Positions 6,285-10,787 of a stretch of DNA of 10,787 bases are shown here, one piece after another. Origin of the DNA: Spirochaetaceae bacterium (lineage in GTDB: Bacteria; Spirochaetota; Spirochaetia; Treponematales; Breznakiellaceae). The stretch's first letter is position 1. The number at the start of each line of letters is the position of its first letter. The notes below the pieces were generated by a model. It had not been told where the DNA came from and ran no database searches. It saw only the letters and a list, made by a program, of their open reading frames with translations. The position numbers were made by a program, and so were the translations under genes. The stretch lies in NCBI GenBank assembly GCA_031290205.1, contig JAITNZ010000048.1, positions 1 through 10,787 on the forward strand, in the 5' to 3' direction.

Positions 6285-8333
6285 ATGACTCGCCCCATGA
6301 AGATTGTTCTTACGGCAATATGCGCTTTCGGGATTATTTTGAGCGGCGTTCTTACCGTCAATATTTCGATAATAAGGAACAGGAATATTTTTGGCGAGTG
6401 GCTGGCGCCGATTCACGTTAATATTGAAATTGACAAGGGTAACGCGCGTGATCTGTCGATATTCTCCGAACCGCACGATGCCCAGTATTACTATTTTTCC
6501 CCCACTACGCAATCGGAAGATCAGCTTAAAACCATCGTCTTGCACACCCAGTTAAGGACCATAGGGTATCATAAGAGAATATACCTTCGTGTGCCTGAAC
6601 AATATGCGGAACAAACAATCGATGCAATTGATAACATCAGCGTCTTTATCGGTAACAAGCTCTATTATTTTTCAAAAACCCAAGTAAAAGAATTCGTTGA
6701 AAGCGAACAGGACGGCTATTTGCTCTTCCGCTTCCCGAATATATACTACGAAAGATCGCTATTTACCCCGGAGTGGGTAAATTATTATGGTGATTTAAAT
6801 CTTGCCTTAAACATTATCTGTTCGTTTTTCCTAAAACCAGGGGATTTTGTGATACCGTATCTGTTTATCATAGGACTGCTCTTCCTTTACCGGAAGAATA
6901 TACAAAACGTGTATGAGCGTGTTCGCACAGATTCATCGCGCGAAAAACGGGTAGGAGCTATCCTTTTGGGCTTAATCATCGTTTTAGGATTTGCGTTACG
7001 CTTTAATGGGTTTGTGCGGGAATCGGGATGTTCGGATGAGATATATTGCGGCGCTATAGGCGGGAATCCCACTCTGCCGTTTATCAGCACCTTTGCGGAT
7101 TACGGCAACCCGCCGTTCTATTTTATCCTTTTACGCTATTGGTTTACCCTTTTCGGGTGGTCTGAAGCATCGGGCACGATGTTATCCGTTCTGCTGGGAA
7201 CATTCGCCGTTCCGGCGCTGTATCTGTTGGTTAAGCAAAATTGCGGCTGGAAGACGGCGCTACTCGCGGCGTTCTTCATGGCAATAAGCGGTTTTGCGCT
7301 TATTTTTTCCCAGTTAATGCGCGCCTATATTTTAAAAATATTTTTAGCTCCCGTTGCATCCTTGTTCTTTATCAACTATCTTCGTAAAGCATCTTTTAAA
7401 AACCTTTTATGCTACATACTCCCCTCAATTGCTTTGGCAACGGCGCATCATTACGGCATATTATTTGTAATAGCTAATTTTATTTTCTATATTTCATTTT
7501 CAATTTACCATAAATCTGTTAGTCTGAAGAAAAGTCTGAAGAAAACAGCGGTCTTTTTAACAGGCAATATTATCATCGCGCTTTTCTGCGTCCCGTATTT
7601 TTTATATCAAATGCTGGCAAGCAATTATTACTTTGATCGTGGTGAGTTCCATATAAACAGTGACCACACCCTGATTTTCTTAGCTTTTGCCGCCGCTTCG
7701 ACTGCTATTTTCCTTTGCCGAAAAAAAATAGCGGCGTATCTGCCGCTAACGGACAGGAAAAGAGTCCTTTTCTGGTATGCATTTTTCATGCCTCTCTTGA
7801 TTTTTGCGCTTGCCTATATCGTATCATTTAAGAAGCCCATGCTCCATTACCGGTATTGGATGCCGATAAGTTATCCATTTTTTATAACATTCCTTGCAAT
7901 ACTCGTTTCTTTTTCCGTATCACACAAAACAATGAAATATATTACGGTTTTTTTGATTTGGGCGCTTTCCCTTTCGCTCTATCAATCGAAAGCCTTGCGG
8001 CTGGGCGCCGATTATGAGTACTACTACGAAGCCCGCGCTTATATTGCCGCCGATGTGGACGCCCACCCGGGGACGAAGCCTGCAATGCTCGATAACTGGC
8101 AACTCGCCGCCGCGTATTACGGATTCGAAGTTTTACCGTCATATCTTGACGATCCTTCTGTTGATGTCCTCTATGTTTTTAACGGACTTTTCGATATGCA
8201 CGAACATACTATGTATGACGAGCTTGCCGCCCATAATATAGATACTTCAGGTCTCCTAAAAATTATCCCCAACGAAAGAATCGCCATCTTCAAGCTGCCC
8301 CAAGTGGGCGCCTTAGGCACTGATAGCTACTGA
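6285..8333 (+). CDS. GT-C membrane glycosyltransferase, GT39/ArnT-like
   Basis: Proteins of this fold transfer a sugar from a polyprenyl-phosphate donor to a lipid or protein acceptor on the outer face of the inner membrane. The core begins near residue 223, with a hydrophobic segment followed by the acidic pair D251-E252 in SGCSDEIYCG, the expected position of the catalytic GT-C motif in the first external loop. The GNPPFYFILLRYW stretch (about 274-286) and SQLMRAY (342-348, with R346) match conserved GT39/PMT_2 loops. About ten further hydrophobic segments follow. Unusual is the N-terminal portion: one membrane segment (6-28), about 140 soluble residues presumably outside, then hydrophobic segments (about 172-202) before the core. 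The first ATG fits the promoter; a second in-frame ATG is at 6297. The gene is visibly more AT-rich than its neighbours. Donor and acceptor are unknown. Confidence 0.85.
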   Translation: MTRPMKIVLTAICAFGIILSGVLTVNISIIRNRNIFGEWLAPIHVNIEIDKGNARDLSIFSEPHDAQYYYFSPTTQSEDQLKTIVLHTQLRTIGYHKRIYLRVPEQYAEQTIDAIDNISVFIGNKLYYFSKTQVKEFVESEQDGYLLFRFPNIYYERSLFTPEWVNYYGDLNLALNIICSFFLKPGDFVIPYLFIIGLLFLYRKNIQNVYERVRTDSSREKRVGAILLGLIIVLGFALRFNGFVRESGCSDEIYCGAIGGNPTLPFISTFADYGNPPFYFILLRYWFTLFGWSEASGTMLSVLLGTFAVPALYLLVKQNCGWKTALLAAFFMAISGFALIFSQLMRAYILKIFLAPVASLFFINYLRKASFKNLLCYILPSIALATAHHYGILFVIANFIFYISFSIYHKSVSLKKSLKKTAVFLTGNIIIALFCVPYFLYQMLASNYYFDRGEFHINSDHTLIFLAFAAASTAIFLCRKKIAAYLPLTDRKRVLFWYAFFMPLLIFALAYIVSFKKPMLHYRYWMPISYPFFITFLAILVSFSVSHKTMKYITVFLIWALSLSLYQSKALRLGADYEYYYEARAYIAADVDAHPGTKPAMLDNWQLAAAYYGFEVLPSYLDDPSVDVLYVFNGLFDMHEHTMYDELAAHNIDTSGLLKIIPNERIAIFKLPQVGALGTDSY

Positions 8334-9334
8334 TGCAATGTTACGCCGCTTGTCGTGCGGACGGAGCCGTCGTCAAAGATGAAAATTGCCTCTGTGCCGG
8401 GGATGCCTGTTAAGAGGGCGTTGCCTTTTTCCCAGCCCAGCGCAAAAACCGTCGTGGAAAGGGCGTCGGCATCCATTGAAGAATCGCCTACAATCGTTAC
8501 CGAAAGCAGCCCGTTTTGCACAGGAAAACCGGTTTCGCTGGAGAGGATATGATGATACCGCACGCCGCCTTCCTCGAAAAATCGCTCGTAAGTCCCCGAA
8601 GTAACGAGCGTTTTGTTGCGCACCTCCACGAAGCCCACATACGTGCCACGCTCCCGCGACGGGTCTTGGATGCCGATTCGATACGCTCCGCCGTCCGGCT
8701 TAGTGCCGATCGCCGCGATGTTGCCGCCCAAGTCGATAATCGCGCGCTCGATGCCAAAAGACCTGATGAGCTCGGCGGCTTTATCCGCCGCAAAACCCTT
8801 CGCGATGGCGCCCAAATCGAGCCTCATTCCTTTTTGTTTCAGAAAGACCGTGCCGTCCGCCTGATTTATTTCGACATCCCGCCAATTGCAGAGAGCGAGC
8901 GCCGCGCCGATTTCATCGGGGGCGGGGACACGCTGATTTTCGCCGCCTATGCCCCAGAGCTTCACGAGCGCACCGATTGTCGGGTCGAACGCGGCGCGCC
9001 CCTCTGCATCGCGGGAAATTGAGGCAAAATAAAGTGCGCGGGAAAGCACCTCAATCAACTCGTAACGCACCGCAACCGGCGCTAACCCTGCGTTTTTATT
9101 GACGGCGTCAAGCTCGTTTCCCGCTTTATTCGCGCTCAGCATATCGTCAAGCTCGTAAAGGGATGCAAACACGCTGTCAAACAGCTCTACGGGAACATTT
9201 TTAAAAAAGCGGATGCTGCATACCGTTCCTAGCACAAAGTCCGTTCGCTGAATTTGCTTTTTTTCGCAGGCGGAGAAGACCGCCAGAATGATGAAAAAAA
9301 CTGCCCACGAGGGAAAACAGCGGACGGGAAGCAT
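8327..9334 (-). CDS. apbE: FAD:protein FMN transferase, ApbE family lipoprotein
   Basis: ApbE enzymes use FAD and Mg2+ to attach FMN covalently to a Thr/Ser of exported redox proteins such as Rnf/Nqr subunits. The T. pallidum homologue Ftp is also described as a FAD pyrophosphatase. The N-terminus is a lipoprotein signal with lipobox VFSAC (C23). Family blocks are all present: FDPT (116-119), LDLGAIAKG (172-180), DLGGN (201-205), SGTYERFF (246-253), HHI (261-263) and MDADALST (287-294), whose D290 and T294 are the expected metal ligands. The length of 335 residues is normal. Its ATG overlaps the fliO stop by one base (TAATG) with AAGGGGG just upstream, so the two are translationally coupled. 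Its TAG lies inside the 3' end of the opposing glycosyltransferase gene. No flavinylation target is encoded in the window. Confidence 0.94.
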   Translation of the reverse strand: MLPVRCFPSWAVFFIILAVFSACEKKQIQRTDFVLGTVCSIRFFKNVPVELFDSVFASLYELDDMLSANKAGNELDAVNKNAGLAPVAVRYELIEVLSRALYFASISRDAEGRAAFDPTIGALVKLWGIGGENQRVPAPDEIGAALALCNWRDVEINQADGTVFLKQKGMRLDLGAIAKGFAADKAAELIRSFGIERAIIDLGGNIAAIGTKPDGGAYRIGIQDPSRERGTYVGFVEVRNKTLVTSGTYERFFEEGGVRYHHILSSETGFPVQNGLLSVTIVGDSSMDADALSTTVFALGWEKGNALLTGIPGTEAIFIFDDGSVRTTSGVTLHQ

Positions 9335-9993
9335 TAAAGCCCCCTTAGCCTGTCGCGGTTTTTATGGAGCGCGCTTTTTTTATGGTCGCGTGTCTCCGGT
9401 GCGGCGCCCGCTTCGCTTTCGCGGGGAACAAGACGCTGAAGCATGGAAAAAAAGTTCGGGAACCTGAGCGCGTTGCCCTGCGCCGCCCGCTCTGAATAAT
9501 CGAGGAGCATCGCGTCCACCGTTTCCTGGTCGTTCAGAGGAGAAATCAGCGAGACTGAAGCGTCCGAAACACCGACAAGCCATGCGCTGGACCCGACCGA
9601 GACAACGGCGGCAGCCGTCCGCGCATTGATGGGAGCGGCGGCAAGAATTTTAAGATAGGCATTATCCGCCGGCTCTTTCTGTTTGCTCTTTTTCAGAAAA
9701 TAGATGATGCCATATATCGCAAGAGACACGATAACGAGCACGATAAGAATCCGCAGAACCGACCAGATGGAAACGCCCCCTTGGAGCGAGCCTTCACCAA
9801 GCGGGTAGTTCTGTTCATTTTCGCGGAGCGCGCCGCCGTCTGCGGCAGTCTGTGCAGGCTGCGGCGCGTCAAGCAGCAGCGTGCTCTCGTCAGGTCTTGC
9901 CGCATCTTCCGCCGTGTTCGCCGCATCCTGAGCCTGTATGGTATTCAAAGCCGCGCAAAAAACAAACACGGCAAAAAGCGTTTTTTTCATCAT
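9334..9993 (-). CDS. fliO: Flagellar biosynthesis protein FliO (spirochaete FliO/FliZ type)
   Basis: FliO helps assemble the FliP-FliQ-FliR export gate of the flagellar type III secretion system at the inner membrane. The sequence shows a signal peptide (about residues 1-21, IQA before QDAAN), an acidic, Ala/Gln-rich periplasmic stretch (22-75), one membrane segment (76-100), and a compact cytoplasmic FliO domain (about 112-160: YLKILAAAPINARTAAAVVS and SAWLVGVSDASVSLISPL). A basic tail follows, ending at 219. Two adjacent ATGs (9993 and 9990) are possible; neither has a clear ribosome site. A weak promoter-like TTGAAG (10034-10029), 17-base spacer, TAGCCT (10011-10006) lies upstream. The upstream 794 bases contain no gene, so here fliO is followed by apbE rather than fliP. 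FliO is poorly conserved, so the call rests on topology and the short domain. Confidence 0.8.
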   Translation of the reverse strand: MMKKTLFAVFVFCAALNTIQAQDAANTAEDAARPDESTLLLDAPQPAQTAADGGALRENEQNYPLGEGSLQGGVSIWSVLRILIVLVIVSLAIYGIIYFLKKSKQKEPADNAYLKILAAAPINARTAAAVVSVGSSAWLVGVSDASVSLISPLNDQETVDAMLLDYSERAAQGNALRFPNFFSMLQRLVPRESEAGAAPETRDHKKSALHKNRDRLRGL

Positions 9994-10067
9994 GATGATA
10001 AGCAGAGGCTATCACAGTGCGGGATTTCCTTCAATACCTTCAGCACCTCCGCACTTGAGCTGGTTCC

Positions 10068-10086
10068 CCGCGATTGATAATCGCGG
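10068..10086. repeat. Perfect hairpin CCGCGATT-GAT-AATCGCGG
   Basis: An 8-bp perfect stem with a 3-base loop sits 4 bases left of the 222-bp inverted-repeat element and 75 bases upstream of fliO. There is no T-run on either side, so it is not a typical terminator. It may be a REP-like unit or part of the larger element. Confidence 0.55.
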
Positions 10087-10090
10087 AGAC

Positions 10091-10312
10091 GGGCGGGGCG
10101 GGGAAGGCTTGCCGAAAAACGGGCGCCCATTTTCTAAGCAAGTACGTTTCTCTCGTCGGACGCATTTACCGCCACTTAGAAAATGCATTTGCTGGTGCCA
10201 TACGTTTGCTGTCGGTGATGTTTTTTTTGCCTCACATGAAGTCGGTGCCCGCTTACCGGCACTAAATACGACTACCAGTGATGTTTTTTGGCAAGCCTTC
10301 CCCGCCCCGCCC
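10091..10312. mobile_element. 222-bp element with 30-bp terminal inverted repeats, MITE-like
   Basis: The left end (10091-10120) and right end (10283-10312) are inverted copies of each other over 30 bases with a single mismatch; the outer 23 bases match perfectly and read GGGCGGGGCGGGG then AAGGCTTGCC. Inside are an 11-bp inverted repeat CATTTTCTAAG (10128-10138) / CTTAGAAAATG (10175-10185), a GTGCC/GGCAC hairpin (10245-10262) and imperfect direct copies starting TACG at 10143, 10201 and 10267. It codes for no convincing protein. No target-site duplication is evident at the ends, so movement as a unit is not shown. A non-autonomous transposable element or a large structured repeat are both possible. 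Confidence 0.6.
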
Positions 10313-10361
10313 GCTACGTCAGGATCATTCCCTACAGCTCAAGCGGTGAGGGCTTTTCGAC

Positions 10362-10431
10362 GAGGGGGGAAATTAGGAAGAAGAAAGGGAGAAGGGGGGA
10401 GCCCCCCCTACGCGCCGCAAAATTGCGGCGC
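10362..10431. repeat. Polypurine tract followed by two GC hairpins
   Basis: Positions 10362-10401 are purine apart from two T residues, with G-runs at 10364-10369, 10387-10389 and 10394-10399. They lead into AGGGGGG-AGC-CCCCCCT (10393-10409). Directly after it comes a perfect 9-bp stem, GCGCCGCAA-AA-TTGCGGCGC (10412-10431). A smaller hairpin, CACCC-GATA-GGGTG (10450-10463), follows. No T-run is attached, so these look like intergenic repeat modules rather than terminators. Confidence 0.55.
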
Positions 10432-10542
10432 TACCCCGCTGAATAATAGCACCCGATAGGGTGTTGTTGCGGTTAATCGTTCATGGCGTGGCGCAGGACA
10501 AGCAAACTTTACGCCCCAAATGCAGGTAGCGGACGACGCATG

Positions 10543-10560
10543 CTGGGCTTGTCGAAGCAC
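10543..10560. repeat. REP-like motif CTGGGCTTGTCGAAGCAC
   Basis: The 18 bases closely resemble the widespread bacterial intergenic repeat core CTGAGCTTGTCGAAGCAC, known from memory. GCTTGTC (10547-10553) has an inverted copy GACAAGC at 10497-10503. Only one full copy is in the window. Confidence 0.35.
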
Positions 10561-10636
10561 CGCGCACTTGAGAAAGCCTTCCCCCCAATGCGCCCTCCTC
10601 TTGAAAAAATTTCTGCATCTGTCATACTACTGAACA

Positions 10637-10730
10637 GTGAGTGATGAGTGAGCAATGAGGCGGGAAAAAAGTTTTCAAAGTGAAATCTTCCCCCGTTCCC
10701 CGTTACCCCTTACCCCGTCCCCCGTACCCA
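10637..10730. repeat. TGAG-rich tract and G-quadruplex-prone C-rich repeat
   Basis: Positions 10637-10659 carry degenerate GTGAGTGATGAGTGAGCAAT units. Positions 10676-10730 begin CAAAGTGAAATCTTCCCCCG and continue with CCCC runs every 5-8 bases. This matches the repeat at 395-440, which begins AAAGTAAAATCTTACCCG. The minus strand here has six or more runs of three to five G separated by 2-4 bases, a strong G-quadruplex motif. Confidence 0.6.
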
Positions 10731-10787
10731 ATTACAATATAATTTCAGCAAAAAAATCTTTAAAACAATTCGATAACAATACAAAAA
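10731..10787. other. AT-rich end of window, possible promoter region
   Basis: Composition switches abruptly to A-rich after 10730. A TATAAT hexamer occurs on the plus strand at 10738-10743 but has no matching -35. It could be the leader of a gene beyond the window edge; nothing coding is visible. Confidence 0.2.

Noticed and set aside
6111..6545. Minus-strand open frame of 144 codons
   Set aside because: It crosses the hairpin array and the start of the plus-strand glycosyltransferase and gives a low-complexity Pro/Ser-rich product.
8516..9022. Plus-strand open frame of 168 codons
   Set aside because: Antisense to apbE, whose family motifs are all intact.
10393..10431. Intrinsic terminator
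   Set aside because: Stems are strong, but neither strand has a T-run immediately after them.
9938..10459. Plus-strand open frame of 173 codons across the right-hand repeats
   Set aside because: It begins inside fliO on the opposite strand and runs through the inverted-repeat element, purine tract and hairpins; the protein is Pro/Gly/Arg-rich without any domain.

Overview
The window looks like chromosome from a spirochaete, most likely a Treponema-type organism. Three things point that way: a TRAP transporter with its two membrane subunits fused in one chain, as in the T. pallidum TatQM protein; an ApbE-type flavin transferase made as a lipoprotein, as in the T. pallidum Ftp protein; and a flagellar export protein, FliO. 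This placement is inferred from gene content and was not tested by database search. No tRNA, rRNA, CRISPR array or complete insertion sequence is visible.

Layout. Positions 1-475 hold the tail of a plus-strand gene cut by the window edge, possibly a transposase, followed by short-period and G/C-skewed repeats. Positions 476-5976 form a tightly packed minus-strand operon. In transcription order it encodes a membrane-bound diguanylate cyclase (GGDEF), an unrecognised 182-residue protein, a PlsC-type acyltransferase, a TRAP solute-binding protein (DctP) and a fused TRAP permease (DctQM). From the acyltransferase onward the genes touch or overlap, which suggests coupled expression. Positions 5977-6284 are a divergent intergenic region with an extended -10 promoter for the operon, a minus-strand terminator with no obvious gene to terminate, a diverged array of hairpin repeats, and a near-consensus promoter for the plus-strand gene. 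Positions 6285-8333 encode a large GT-C (GT39/ArnT-like) membrane glycosyltransferase. It converges with, and overlaps by 7 bases, a minus-strand pair, fliO then apbE (9993 to 8327). Positions 9994-10787 have no convincing gene but are dense in repeats. The main one is a 222-bp element with 30-bp terminal inverted repeats; there are also several strong hairpins, a polypurine tract and a G-quadruplex-prone repeat related to one at the left end.

How the genes may work together. The acyltransferase-DctP-DctQM block reads as an envelope lipid enzyme co-expressed with an importer of unknown, possibly hydrophobic, substrate. The GGDEF protein ahead of it could tie local c-di-GMP synthesis to the same transcript. 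The glycosyltransferase probably moves sugars from a polyprenyl-phosphate donor outside the membrane. ApbE would flavinylate exported redox proteins. FliO would help assemble the flagellar export gate, although no other flagellar gene is in view.

No clearly new defence or mobile system was found. The most interesting non-coding signals are the 222-bp inverted-repeat element, the hairpin array ending in an orphan terminator, and start-site architecture that suggests leaderless or AUU initiation.
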